Shown piece after piece: positions 9,540-19,719 of a DNA stretch of 64,000 bases. Position 1 is the stretch's first letter, and every line of letters begins with the position of its first letter. Below the pieces are notes generated by a model that saw only the letters and a list, made by a program, of their open reading frames with translations, did no database searches and was not told the origin of the DNA. Source of the DNA: Paulinella micropora (lineage: Eukaryota; Cercozoa; Imbricatea; Euglyphida). Where the stretch lies: the NCBI GenBank assembly GCA_009731375.1, contig BJOX01000047.1, positions 218,574 through 282,573 on the forward strand, read 5' to 3'. Both the position numbers and the translations under genes were made by a program.

Positions 9540-10765
9540 CACTCTCTGCCGGTCGGGTGGCAGGAAAGGCCGGGCTCTGCCGGCCGGGTGGCACGAGTAG
9601 CCAGACTTTTTAGGTCGGGTGGCACGAGTGGCCTGGCTTGGCCGGCCGGGTGGCACGAGTGGTCAGACTTTTCCTGTCGGGTGGCACGAGTAGCCAGTCT
9701 TTTCCTGTCCGGTGGCACGAATGGCCAGACTTTTCCTGTCTGGTGGCACGAGTGGCCAGACTTTTCCTGTCAGGTGGCACGAGTGGCCAGACTTTTCAGG
9801 TCGGGTAGATATACTCGTTTGGCCGGATCTGGGCGCTGCCTTTTTGTTCCCCCTCTCCCTTCTCCCTTCTCCCCTCTCCCTTCTCCCCTCTCCCTCCCCG
9901 CGCCCGAACATTGTGCAGCCCCCCCCCCAGGCTTTCGTCCAGTATGGCGGTCGGGGGGGGGGGGCCACCGGCTGCTTCTTTGTCACCGCCGCAAAACCAG
10001 GCAAACTTTGTACGAAATGAAAATAATGCCCTAAGTGCCCTCAGAACGAGAATCGCACTTGTGGTTCGAGGCCGCCCGGGGGTGCCACCTGCGACTGATA
10101 TTCCCGGATATATACGGGTACTACCGGAACGGCCGGCCCTTTTTCCCATTACCAAAAAACCACCGCTTTTTACGGGGAAAATAAAGAAAAGATGGAATTA
10201 TTTCTCTTTTTCCATTTCGATAGGTAGGATATGTCCGGATGCCAATCCGTACCTGTGTGTGTAAGCCCGTTGCCATTAAGGTAGACGCGGCCGGCTCTGG
10301 CCCACAAGTGCGATTCTCGCTCTGAGTGCACTTGTGGTAGTACAATTATTTTTCTTCGTATGTAGAGGAAATTCTCCGGGTTTTGCGGTGGGGACAAAGA
10401 AGCAGCCAGTGGCACCCCCCACCCGACCGCCATACTGGACGAAGGCCTGGCGGGGGGCTGCACAATGTTCGGGCGCGGGGAGGGAGAGGGGAGAAGGGAG
10501 AGGGGAGAAGGGAGAAGGGAGAGGGGAGAACAAAAAGGCAGCGCCCATATCCGGCCAAACGAGTATATCTACCCGACCGGGAAAGTCTGGCCACTCGTGC
10601 CACCCGGCCGGAAAAGCCCGGCCACTCGTGCCACCCGGCCGGAAAAGCCCGGCCACTCGTGCCACCCGGCCGGAAAAGCCCGACCACTCGTGCCACCCGG
10701 CCGGAAAAGACTGGCCACTTGTGCCACCCGACTGGAAAAGACCGGCCTTGCCTGCCACCCCGACC
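9540..10765. repeat. palindromic intergenic module 1 (minisatellite, pyrimidine tract, AT-rich core)
   Basis: The left arm has about eight ~31-base units containing GGTGGCACGAGTGGCCAGAC (9588-9815), then GTTTGGCCGGATCTGGGC, a (TCTCCCT)n pyrimidine tract (9840-9900), CGAACATTGTGCAGCC, and an end near GAATCGCACTTGTGG (10050). The right arm (10300-10765) repeats these parts in reverse-complement order. Between the arms, about 10090-10275, is an AT-rich core. The whole lies between the 3' ends of the convergent MYND and 10971 genes. A homologous palindrome occurs at 16935-18245 and a half copy at 14640-15160. A replication origin is one possibility. Confidence 0.7.
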
Positions 10766-10970
10766 GGCAGAGAGTGCCTGACGCCCACCCGCGCCAGCGG
10801 CGCCAGCGGCCCCGTCGCCCCCTGACCTTCTTCCTCTGCCGGCCGACCCCGCTAGAGCCTCGTCGTCCGTCTCGTGCCAGAGTAGGTTTTCTTTTACTGA
10901 CAGCCGCCGCCTGGGCACGCCGCCCGGGCACGCCAGTGCTAGGCTGGAAAACTCCCTGCCGTCCGGCCCA

Positions 10971-12473
10971 CTAACGGCCACACTGCGTAAAATACAAGAG
11001 TACGGGCTGGTAAGGCTGCCACTCGTCGGCCCCGTCGGCCCCGTCGGCCCCATCGGTCCCGTCGGGCTCGCCGGCCTCCCCGCCGCCGGCCAGCTCCCTG
11101 GCCGCGTGGAACATGGCGACCACATACCGTACGTGCGGGTCCGAGCGCCCCGCCCCGGCCCGTGCCCTGGCTAGCCACTGCAACGTAGCCGGGGGATGGA
11201 AGTAGAGCGCGCTGGTCGAGAGGAAGACGCCGTTGCGTTGTCGCTTGCGGCACTCGGCCCGGAGCTCCGTGCTACTCGGCACGTACGCTAGCAGCACACA
11301 CAGCTCCTGTCGGCCGTTGTCACACGAATACAGCAGCACGTTGTCCCCCCCCGCGGGCCGCTCCTCCGCATACTGGACCAGGTGCCCGAGGTTGGTGAGC
11401 GCGCGCAGGGTCTGCGCAAAGTCGTAGTACACATCCCGGCGGGGGTGGAAGAGCACTTCCCCCCGCGCGTCGTACCAGAGCCACCAGTTTTGGCTGCAGG
11501 ACACGACCCGCTGCAGGCTGGTCTGCCGGCGCATGGCCCAGCGGTTCTGCCCCCCCGTGCCACCGGCGGGCTGGCCCACCAGGGGGTCCAGCGGCGCGAG
11601 CCCGTGCTCGGCCCACACCCTAGCCTGCTCCCGGAGGCCGAAGGTGCCCAGGTTGTTGTACACGCCGCACAGCCGGCACCGGCAGTTGGAGGCCAGGGGT
11701 TCCGACACGATGGCCAACAGGCGCCTCGCCCCCGGCTCTGGCTCCGGTTCTAGTGCTTCGGGCGCCGCCCCGCCCCCTCCCCCGGCCCGCCGCCAGCGCT
11801 CGTGGCACCCTAGCGCCTCGCAGAGTGGTGCCAGGCGGGCTCGCCACGCGGGGCGCCGGCACAGCTCCTCCAGGCGCGCTGCCTCCCAGAGCGTGGCGGG
11901 CGTCTGGACCCCGAGGTCTAGCCGGGCCATGACGCGCACCCCGAGCCGGAGCAGCGCCGCCCTTTCCTCGTCCCGGTCGGCCGCCCAGTACAGCACGAGC
12001 CGTCGCTCCGAGAAGCGGTGCGCAATGGTGCAGCCCCAGCAGTGGCAGCGCCACTGCCGCGGCTCGCACTGGTGCAGCCCCCGCAGGCGGCAGGACCAGC
12101 ACGCGCAGTCCTCCCGTGTGTCGGCCTCGCAGACGCCACGCAAACCCACGGTCGCTCCCCACGTCCCGGCCGCGAACACGTACCGGTGCGCCAGCGAGGA
12201 CAGGAGCAGCCGGCAGACCTCCGGGGGCACGGCGAGATGGGGCACGCCGACCGAGCAGGGTGGGTCGCACGCGGCCGGGAGGCCGTAGCGGCCGTGGACA
12301 GACCTCGGGGCCTGCTGGGCCTGGTGCAGGCGCTCTCGAGCCACGTCCAGCGCTTGGACCAGCAGGGGGCCGTGGGGGCCGTGGGGATCCAGCAGGCCCC
12401 CGGGAGCCTGGTCCGGCGGCGGACCCGCCAGCGCGTCGTCCGGGGGCGGGGGTGGTGGTGGTAGCGGCTGCAT
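10971..12473 (-). CDS. Cys-rich protein of unknown function
   Basis: The ATG at 12473 opens a 500-residue frame beginning MQPLPPPPPPPDDALAGPPP. After the Pro-rich start there is a Cys/His-rich stretch around residues 145-175 (CACWSCRLRGLHQC, CHCWGC) and another near 265 (NCRCRLCGVYNNLG), both suited to metal binding. The C-terminal half looks globular (YYDFAQTLRALTNLGHLVQY, GDNVLLYSCDNG). No family is recognised. It is on the same strand as the kinase just upstream and may be co-expressed with it. Confidence 0.65.
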   Translation of the reverse strand: MQPLPPPPPPPDDALAGPPPDQAPGGLLDPHGPHGPLLVQALDVARERLHQAQQAPRSVHGRYGLPAACDPPCSVGVPHLAVPPEVCRLLLSSLAHRYVFAAGTWGATVGLRGVCEADTREDCACWSCRLRGLHQCEPRQWRCHCWGCTIAHRFSERRLVLYWAADRDEERAALLRLGVRVMARLDLGVQTPATLWEAARLEELCRRPAWRARLAPLCEALGCHERWRRAGGGGGAAPEALEPEPEPGARRLLAIVSEPLASNCRCRLCGVYNNLGTFGLREQARVWAEHGLAPLDPLVGQPAGGTGGQNRWAMRRQTSLQRVVSCSQNWWLWYDARGEVLFHPRRDVYYDFAQTLRALTNLGHLVQYAEERPAGGDNVLLYSCDNGRQELCVLLAYVPSSTELRAECRKRQRNGVFLSTSALYFHPPATLQWLARARAGAGRSDPHVRYVVAMFHAARELAGGGEAGEPDGTDGADGADGADEWQPYQPVLLYFTQCGR

Positions 12474-12764
12474 CTAGGCTTGTCGGTCGAATTCCGCCGC
12501 GGCTAGGTTTTGTAAGCGTGCCGCGCTGTCTGTCTGGGCGGGGGAGGGGGGGGGGACGCGCTCTGCCTGCTCTCCCCCTCCCCCCGAGCGCGCACGGACG
12601 CGTGTTGGGGACCGGGCGCGCGCCGCGCCGGCGGCAGCGGCGGGGGGGGGGGCCGGCGGGACCGGAGCGGCTGCGCTGGTCAGTGACGAATGGTTTTTTA
12701 TTGTCCACGGGGAAGACCGGCGCCCCCCTCCTCCCCCCCCCCCCCCCTCGTGGCAGCACGGTGG
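12474..12764. other. intergenic, G/C homopolymer runs
   Basis: Between two minus-strand genes, this stretch holds poly-G and poly-C runs and no credible frame with its own start. It should contain the 3' end of the kinase gene and the promoter of the 10971-12473 gene. Confidence 0.35.
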
Positions 12765-14078
12765 TCAGGCCTCGACCGGGCGGTCGGGGGGGCCTTCCGC
12801 CGAACGCGCCCGCTTCCTTTCCGGCCCCCGGGCCGGGCCGCGCTGTGCCGGCACCCGGAACCTGGCCTGCACCAACGGCCCCAAAAACTCGAGGCACATG
12901 CGCAGCCAGCCGCCGCAACACCGGCTAGCAATCTCCTGGATCGCGCCATAGCAATCCAGGCGCTGTTGGTGCAGCAGCTGCAAACAGCGCTTGGCCGCAA
13001 ACAGAAAAATGTCCACCACGGGGTGCCCCTCCGCCAGCGCCGCCTCCGGGCTGCCGCCGGCGGTGAGCGGGCGCCAGAAGGCTGCCGTGCGCGGCTCGGG
13101 CAGTCCGTTGCTGCGCAGGCAGTTCCGCAGCCACGCGACCGTGAGCGGCCGGCCCAAGGTCGCGTGGCCCGGTGCCCCCGCGCGTTGCAGGTGCTTGGCC
13201 AGCAAACACAGGTACGCGTCCCAGTCCTCTACTAGGGCGTCCACCGCGTACAGAGTCCAATAGCGCCAGCCACCGCGGGGCAGGATGGCACACTGCAGCA
13301 GGTCCCAGGCCGTGTGGAAACGCGCGGCGGCCCTCGCGCCCTGCCAGCCCGGCAGGTGCCACAGCGCCAGGGGGGCGTCGCCGCGGCAGGCGCTAAGAAA
13401 GTACAAGAGGGCCGCGTCCGACGCCGCCTCGCCCGGGTCACGGAGGAAATACATGGTCCCCTCATCGAGGTCCGTCAGTGCCAGCCGCTCTGGCCCCCCC
13501 TCCTCCCCACCGAGCTTCAGCAGCACGTTGGCAGGCTTGGCATCAAAGGGGAAACACCCCCCTTTCACGACCACCTGCTTGAGCAACCGGGCGACGGGCT
13601 CCACCAAGTCAGTGGCCAGGCGGGGCACCGAGCCGGGCAGCGGGTACTTGCTGAGGTCCAGGTCGAAGGCCTCCAGGTGCACCAGGACCAGGCAGTGGGT
13701 CACGGCGCGCTGCTCGCCGTCCGCGCGCTGGCTCTCGCGGCAATCACAACCGCGCAGGCCCAGCAGGCGCTCGAGGGCCGCGACCAGGGCCCCCGTCCGC
13801 GGCACGCGCCGGCGCAGCCACTTGTGGGCGGTGGGGCCGTGCAGGACCTGGATCTCATACACGGCCGGCCCCACCCCGAGCCGTTGTAGCCGCGCGTAGC
13901 CCGCTTCCTCTTCCCGGGAACAATCCTTCACTAGCTTCAGGGCGCGCTTCCCCCACTTGAACACCGAGCCGTACGTGCCTTGGCCTAGCAAGCGCAGGTC
14001 GGCCAAGAGGTCCAGCGTGGCCTGGGTCCCGACCGGCCCCGTGTAGGCCACCGGGAGCTTGGGCTGGCCCGACAGCAT
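12765..14078 (-). CDS. diverged protein kinase
   Basis: From the ATG at 14078 (MLSGQPKLPVAYTG) the product has 437 residues. The glycine loop LGQGTYGSVFKWG (near residue 33) is followed by the lysine strand RALKLVKD. The catalytic loop is FPFDAKPANVLL (near 179), keeping the Asp, Lys and Asn of the DxKxxN pattern but lacking the usual His-Arg. The magnesium motif is DLDEG instead of DFG (near 203). Key catalytic residues are therefore present. Such diverged kinases occur in herpes-like and giant viruses. The C-terminal ~150 residues are unrecognised and end in a basic Pro/Arg tail. Targets are unknown. Confidence 0.75.
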   Translation of the reverse strand: MLSGQPKLPVAYTGPVGTQATLDLLADLRLLGQGTYGSVFKWGKRALKLVKDCSREEEAGYARLQRLGVGPAVYEIQVLHGPTAHKWLRRRVPRTGALVAALERLLGLRGCDCRESQRADGEQRAVTHCLVLVHLEAFDLDLSKYPLPGSVPRLATDLVEPVARLLKQVVVKGGCFPFDAKPANVLLKLGGEEGGPERLALTDLDEGTMYFLRDPGEAASDAALLYFLSACRGDAPLALWHLPGWQGARAAARFHTAWDLLQCAILPRGGWRYWTLYAVDALVEDWDAYLCLLAKHLQRAGAPGHATLGRPLTVAWLRNCLRSNGLPEPRTAAFWRPLTAGGSPEAALAEGHPVVDIFLFAAKRCLQLLHQQRLDCYGAIQEIASRCCGGWLRMCLEFLGPLVQARFRVPAQRGPARGPERKRARSAEGPPDRPVEA

Positions 14079-14299
14079 CCGCAGGTAAAGTGGGACGGCG
14101 GGGCACTCGGGTCCACGGTTGTGGAGGGATGGCTTTTAGGTCCCTGCGCGCGCCGACCGCCTCCGCCCGGGGGGGGGGGGGCGTGCGGGGAGGGGGCGCG
14201 GAGGTGGGAAGCACACAGGGTGCCCAGGAGGGGGCGGAGACGGGGGGCGAGACCACGGGTTAAGGGGGGGGAGGTGCCGCCAGGCGCTGGGCACCGGGC

Positions 14300-14510
14300 G
14301 GCCCGACGGAATCGGTCCTCCCCCCCCCCGCCCGCTAGCCATCCCCCGGGGGGGTTGGCCCCCGTGCCGCCGGACGTCTGGCGGCGTAGCGCCTGGCGCC
14401 CGAGCCAGCGGCCCGAGCCAGCGGCCCGACGGAATCGGTCCTCCCCCCCGCCCGCTAGCCACCCCCCGGGGGGGTTGGCCCTCGTGCCGCCGGACGTCTG
14501 GCGGCGTGCC
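14300..14510. repeat. tandem duplication, ~120-base unit
   Basis: The run GCGGCCCGACGGAATCGGTC, followed by a C-run, GCCCGCTAGCCA, a second C/G run and GCCGCCGGACGTCTGGCGG, occurs at about 14301 and again at about 14421 with a few differences. It lies upstream of the kinase start and shares the GCCGCCGGACG word with the minisatellite at 16346. Confidence 0.6.
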
Positions 14511-14639
14511 GTTGGTCGCTCGTGCCGCCGGAGGCCTGAAGGCGGGCCACCGTCCGTCGGTCGACCGGAGGCCAGGTGTTAGCTAGCAGGCCTCTGCTAG
14601 CGAGCAGGAGGTTAAGCCTGACCGCGTGGGGAGCGAGCA

Positions 14640-15235
14640 CCTCTTAACCGGTTACTGGCGACCCACGGCAGGAAGGTCTTGTTTTCGGGAGGCGAGCGGC
14701 ACGAGCGGCTTGGCCTGGCCGGCCGTTCAAGCAATACCCGCACATATACGTCCCGGGTGGCACTGACGAGCGGCCTCGACCCACAAGTGTGGTTCTCGCT
14801 AGCGGGACACTTATGAGTAACGGCTTCTTTACTGTGAGAGACGGAGAAAATTCCTCGGGTCCCGCGGCTCATGACGAAGTTACCGGTGGCACCAGCCACC
14901 GGACCGCCATATGGGATAAGCAAGCACCGGGGGGGGGACTGCACAATGTCGAGCCGCGGGGAGGGGGAGGGGGGAAGGGAGAGGGGAGAGGGGAGGAAAA
15001 GAGGCAGCCGAGCTGTCCGGCCTAAAACGTATGGGATGGAGCCACCCCTACAGGAAGAACCAGGCCTGGTCTGCCACCCGACCTGAAAAAACCAGGCCTG
15101 GTCTGCCAGCCGGCCGGAAAATCCAGGCCTGTGCTGCCACCCGGCCCGAAAAAGCACACGCCCGCCGGACGACGTGCCGTGGGTCGCCCGTGCCGCCGGA
15201 CGGCGTGCAGTGGGTACACACGAGGTACGGCACAA
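14640..15235. repeat. half copy of the intergenic palindromic module
   Basis: This segment repeats in order GGCCGGCCGTTC, CCCACAAGTGTGGTTCTCGC, a purine tract at 14950-15000, and minisatellite-like units around CCAGGCCTGGTCTGCCA. It matches the right-hand arms of the palindromes at 9540 and 16935, but the opposite arm is missing. Its left flank (ACCGGTTACTGGCGACCCA) is also repeated at 16878 in the same orientation. Confidence 0.55.
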
Positions 15236-16345
15236 CGCTAACAACGCCGGCAGCTCCAGCCAGTCGAGGCCGTGCAACAAAAAGATCTGGGCCCAGCTCT
15301 CTGTACAGGCTTCGGACGTGTGCTGCGTACGAGCTCCTGCGACCTCCGGGGAGTTGTTCATTTGGTTAGCCTCGACCTAGGGAGGTTTCGTGCCTCTCCC
15401 CCCCTGAGATTTGTGACCAAAGGCAACCAATAAATTTTAGGGAATTAGCGAGGGAATCGGGGGGGGGGCCACAGGGCGGCCCCCCCCTCCCACGTCTCAG
15501 CCTTTCAACCCCCCGTCTCTCTCTCTCTCTCTCTCTCTCTCAGCTGTCGCTTTTCTCTGCCACTGTTTTACACGTCTCTCGACTAGTGCTGCGCCAACTG
15601 CAGGAAAAGGCCAAAGTATTTTATTTAAAAAAAGTCACTTTTGCCTTGAAATAAGGCTACACAAAAAAGTGTCAAAAGCCAGGCTTTTTTTCCGATGGAT
15701 TGGCAACTTAGTCAAGCAACGAGACCCTTGTTTTTAGTCCGACTTGTCCTTCCATACCCCCAGAAAACTCTCAGGGTCCAAATCGTCCCGAGGAAGTAGG
15801 GCGGATCAGGAAGCCGTCCTTGGCACTGTTCTTCGAGCAGCTCAGCACAAGATCTTTGCGGACCAGGCCAAGAGTGCTTGGGTTTGGCGGAACGAGGCAC
15901 GATCACAGTAAGGCATCTCGCGTTCATAGGCTTCATGGGTAAACAGCAGGTTCGGATCAGCGAGTTTCCGCGGCCGTCGTCTAAGTCAATCTCTAAAAAC
16001 ATCCAATGCGAGATCCAATGCTCTTCTGATGTGGGGTATTGCGATATGTAACAGCAGTAATCCGCAGATATACATCATGTGTACGACCTCCTCCCAGTCG
16101 TTGTCTAAGTCAGTCATCTGCAAAGAATAAAGAAAACAGAGGTTAGCTCCCTGGGCCAGCAAGTGCGGGAAAGGGGTGGGGAGGGGGGGGGCAGGCGGAA
16201 AGGGAGGGAGGACATGCGGGAGGAGGGCGGTGTTTGGGTTTTGTCAGTGAATCACCAGACGATAGCAGCGATAATAAAAAGACACAGCAGAAATTGTAAC
16301 AAAAGGCAACCAATAAATTTTAGGGAATTGGCGAGGGCATTGGGG
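15236..16345. other. lower-GC segment bracketed by a direct repeat; no convincing gene
   Basis: AAAGGCAACCAATAAATTTT and following bases occur at about 15418 and again at about 16302 in the same orientation, bracketing ~880 bp of less GC-rich DNA with a (CT)n run. On the minus strand a 44-codon frame starts MTDLDNDWEEVVHMMYICG at about 16117, just after a CTTTGCAG, and a second frame reads LEIDLDDGRGNSLIRTCC from about 16002. They could be exons or decayed pieces of one gene. The direct repeat could be short terminal repeats or a duplication scar. Confidence 0.35.
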
Positions 16346-16745
16346 TGGGTCGCACGTGCCGCCGGACGGCGTGCAGTGGGTCCTCCCTGCCGCCGGACGG
16401 CGTGCCGCCGGACGACGTGCCGTGGGTCGTCCGTGCCGCCGGACGACGTGCAGTGGGTCCTCCCTGCCGCCGGACGGCGTGCCGTGGGTCGCCCGTGCCG
16501 CCGTACGACGTGCAGTGGGTCCTCCCTGCCGCCGGACGGCGTGCCGTGGGTCCTCCCTGCCGCCGGACGGCGTGCCGTGGGTCGTCCGTGCCGCCGTACG
16601 ACGTGCAGTGGGTCCTCCCTGCCGCCGGACGGCGTGCCGTGGGTCGCCCGTGCCGCCGGACGGCGTGCCGCCGGACGACGTGCAGTGGGTCCTCCCTGCC
16701 GCCGGACGGCGTGCCGCCGGACGACGTGCCGTGGGTCGTCGAGTG
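16346..16745. repeat. minisatellite, ~30-base GC-rich units
   Basis: About 13 units built on GCCGCCGGACGGCGTGCCGT plus GGGTCGYCCGT or GGGTCCTCCCT, with variant letters at fixed positions. The units are open in all plus-strand frames only because of composition. Single units also occur at 14490 and 15170. There are no spacers of CRISPR type. Confidence 0.75.
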
Positions 16746-16934
16746 GGGATGAAAAGGGGGTCGGCGGTGAGGTGGGAGGCTCGCGGACCCGCCAGGTGGC
16801 GGCTGGCCTGCCCCCTCTGCTTGTTGCCAGGAAGCTCGGCCTCACACACGGCCGCCTGGGAAGCGTGCACCTCTTGAACCGGTTACCAGCGACCCAAGGA
16901 AGGCTTCTGGCAGGTCGAGCAGCACGAACGGCTG

Positions 16935-18245
16935 GGCCTGGCTGGCCGGGTGGCACAGCAGGACCAGGTTGGCTGGCCGGGTGGCACAGCAGGACCAGGT
17001 TGGCTGTCCGGGTGGCACAGCAGGACCAGGTTGGCTGTCCGGGTGGCACAGCAGGACCAGGTTGGCTGTCCGGGTGGCACAGCAGGACCAGGTTGGCTGG
17101 CCGGGTGGCACAGCAGGACCGGGTTAGCTGGCCCGGTGGCACAGCAGGACCGGGTTAGCTGGCCCGGTGGCACAGCAGGACCGGGTTGGCTGGCCCGGTG
17201 GCTGTATTCGTCTGGCCGGATACCCTCGCTGCCTTTTTTCCTCCCTTCTCCCTTCCCCCCTCTCCCCTCTCCCTTCCCTTCTCCCTTCTCCCTTCTCCCT
17301 CCCCGTTGCCAAACATTGTGCAGCCCCCCCACCCGATTTCTTGTGCTGGACACGGCTCCGGTGCCACCGGTTGCTTTTTCCCTTTACAGGCCGCAAAACC
17401 AGGCGAATTTTTCTACCCTACAAGAAAAAAAATCTGTGGCCCATAAGTCTGCTGGTAGCAGGAATCGCACTTGTGGGTCCAGACTTGCCCTGACCTGACT
17501 GGTCGGGGTGCACACCTAGGTACATATTGGCATCGGAGCACGTCCTGCCTATCGACAACAAATAACTAAATTTATTTTTATTTCTTTTGTCCGTTTATAG
17601 CGGTGTTTATTCCTGTCTACTAGGATGGGCCGGCCGTTCTCGGTGGTGCCGGACTATACCCCTCCGGGGTGGCACTTTAGGGCGGCCTGGACCCACAAGT
17701 GCGATTCTCTCAAGCGGGACGGTTCTGGGTCACAGGATTTAATTTTTTCCGGTAAGTACGAAAATTTGCCTGCTCCTGCGGTGAGGAAAAAAACCACCGG
17801 TGGCACCCCCTACCTGACTCGGGTTGGGTAAAAAAGCCGGGTGGGGGGGGGCTGCACAATGTTTGGCAACGGGGAGGGAGAAGGGAGAAGGGAGAAGGGA
17901 AGGGAGAGGGGAGAGGGGGGAAGGGAGAAGGGAGGAGAAAAAGGCAGCGGGTGTATCCGGCCAAACGAACATAGCCACCCGACTGGAAAAGCCAGGCCCT
18001 GTATGCCACCCGACCGGAAAAGCCAGGCCCTGTATGCCACCTGGTCGGAAAAGTCAGGCCCTGTATGCCACCTGACAGGAAAAGTCAGGCCCCGTATGCC
18101 ACCTGGCGGGAAAAGTCAGGCCCGTAGGCCACCTGGCGGGAAAAGTCAGGCCCGTAGGCCACCTGGCCGGGAAAGCACCGTCACCGTTGGCCACCTGGCG
18201 GGAAAAGCCAGGCCCCGTAGGCCACCCGACAGAAAAGGGAGGAGT
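16935..18245. repeat. palindromic intergenic module 2
   Basis: The left arm has eight or nine ~31-base units around GGTGGCACAGCAGGACC (16950-17210), a pyrimidine tract (17230-17300), CAAACATTGTGCAGCC and GAATCGCACTTGTGGGTCC (17465). The right arm repeats these inverted (17690-18245). The core at about 17500-17690 is AT-rich and, read on the minus strand, matches the core of module 1: GAACGGCCGGCCC, ACCGCT-n4-ACGG, CGATAGG-n-AGG, CGATGCCAA and GTACCT follow in the same order. Two independent palindromes sharing an ordered core suggest a functional site such as an origin. Confidence 0.7.
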
Positions 18246-18588
18246 CCACGCCACTCGAGCCCGGCCGACGGGGTCTTTCCATGCCACCCGACCTGCGAGC
18301 TCTCGTCCTGCGGCTCGGCGAACCAGGATCCAGATCCTGGGGGTGGGCGTGCGGTCCCAGTTGGCTAGCCAGCCGAAAAAAAGAAGTGTAGCCTCGCAGG
18401 TGGAAGACTGTTGGCTGCTAGCCCCACCCCCTGGGTGGCTCTGGCGCCCGGCGCTAGCTCTCTGGCTATTCTTTTTACTCATGACGACGCAGGGCTTGTT
18501 TGAGCTGAGCCATCCAGCCAACCAGCCAGCCGTGGGGGCGTGTCTGTCGGCCGGCGCTAGCTACCCGCTCCCTTGGCGCAGCGCCGGC
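18246..18588. other. intergenic, no supported gene
   Basis: GC-rich DNA with short repeats (GCCAGCCAACCAGCCAGCC-like) downstream of the 18589-19719 gene. No frame with convincing composition or start is seen. Confidence 0.35.
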
Positions 18589-19719
18589 CTAGTCTGGCTG
18601 GCTGGCTAGCCACCAGGCGGCGGCCGCCTGGGCGGCCAGCGCGAGCCACGAGAGCGCCCCGGCCGCGCGTCGGGCCGAGCTGGCCTCCTCGCCACGGGGC
18701 GCGGCCGCGCTCGGGTCGGTGCTGGCGGCGGGGCTGGGGCTGGCCGCGGGGCTGGGCAGGGGCACACAAACCGCCAAAACAGACTGGCGCGCCGGGCCGG
18801 CCGACCAGGCGGCCGCCAGCGTCAGGTCGGAGTACAGGCTCACTCGGGCATTGTGCACGAGCAGCAAGACCTCGTCGTCCGCCGCCGACAGGCACAGGTG
18901 CCGGGCCGTGGCCGTGAGCTGTGAAGCGTTGGCACCCCTAGCGAGCAGGGAGCAGCCCCCCCCGCCGCCGCGGCAGTGCCAGACCTCCGCCGTCAACTGT
19001 GAGTCGCCTGGCTCGACGCCGCGCAGCGCGTAAGTCACGTCCTTACCCCACGGCAGCGGCGCCCGCAGGCCCGCGCGCGCGAGCTCGGGGACCGCCAGGC
19101 TGTAGTTCTGGCCCGACCGCAGCTGCGGCCAGTCGGCGGGCGCGGATGTGACCCCCCATGATGGCCCGGGCAGGACGGGAGACCGTGACGGGGAACTGCT
19201 AGTTAGCTCTGAGGCCTGGGCTGCTAGAGGCCAAGGTAGTAGCAGGCCTGGGCACGCTTCGGTTGTGACATAGGGCAGCGTTATGAACGTCGTGACCCGG
19301 GCCAGGCCCGCTGGCGCCACGGTGGTGGCGGTGAAGGACACGTTGTAGGTCCCCAGCAGATCGTCGGTCGAGTTACAGTCGTGGCCAAACCACACAGAGC
19401 CGTGCTGTTCGCGGGTGAGCACTCTGGTCTCTGTGCGCCAGCTTCCGTCGTTAGCCCAGGCTGTGGTGTGCATCGCCTGCTGCGAACGGACGATCAGCGA
19501 GTCGCCGGTTCGGTACGTCAGGGAATGTAGGTACAAGGCACAGGAATACAGCGCACGCACCTGGTAGCAGAGTGTGTCTCCCAGCGCGAGGTCTTCCGTG
19601 TAGTTCAGGCCCGGCACGACCTCGGGGCAGCTTGCTGAGCCAAGCACGCCGAAGCTTGCTACGAGCCAATACGTTACGAAAAGCCCTGTCCCGGCAAGGT
19701 GGTGTTTCGCCGGACGCAT
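18589..19719 (-). CDS. secreted or membrane-anchored glycoprotein
   Basis: The 376-residue product starts MRPAKHHLAGTGLFVTYWLVASFG, a typical signal peptide ending near GSASC. The ectodomain has several N-glycosylation sequons (NYT, NST, NVS, NYS, NAS) and paired cysteines. A Ser/Pro/Ala-rich stalk follows, and the C-terminus is a hydrophobic stretch (AAGALSWLALAAQAAAAWW) with a very short tail, fitting a transmembrane or GPI anchor. No family is recognised. It is transcribed divergently from the large surface protein at 20055, and the two may form a surface pair. Confidence 0.7.
   Translation of the reverse strand: MRPAKHHLAGTGLFVTYWLVASFGVLGSASCPEVVPGLNYTEDLALGDTLCYQVRALYSCALYLHSLTYRTGDSLIVRSQQAMHTTAWANDGSWRTETRVLTREQHGSVWFGHDCNSTDDLLGTYNVSFTATTVAPAGLARVTTFITLPYVTTEACPGLLLPWPLAAQASELTSSSPSRSPVLPGPSWGVTSAPADWPQLRSGQNYSLAVPELARAGLRAPLPWGKDVTYALRGVEPGDSQLTAEVWHCRGGGGGCSLLARGANASQLTATARHLCLSAADDEVLLLVHNARVSLYSDLTLAAAWSAGPARQSVLAVCVPLPSPAASPSPAASTDPSAAAPRGEEASSARRAAGALSWLALAAQAAAAWWLASQPD

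Noticed and set aside
10040-10080. tRNA-like B box (GGTTCGAGGCC) in palindromic module 1
   Set aside because: There is no matching A box or cloverleaf upstream and the word is not kept in the other modules, so a tRNA or SINE is not supported.
16346-16745. CRISPR array
   Set aside because: Units are contiguous with no unique spacers, there are no cas genes, and the context is eukaryotic; it is a minisatellite.
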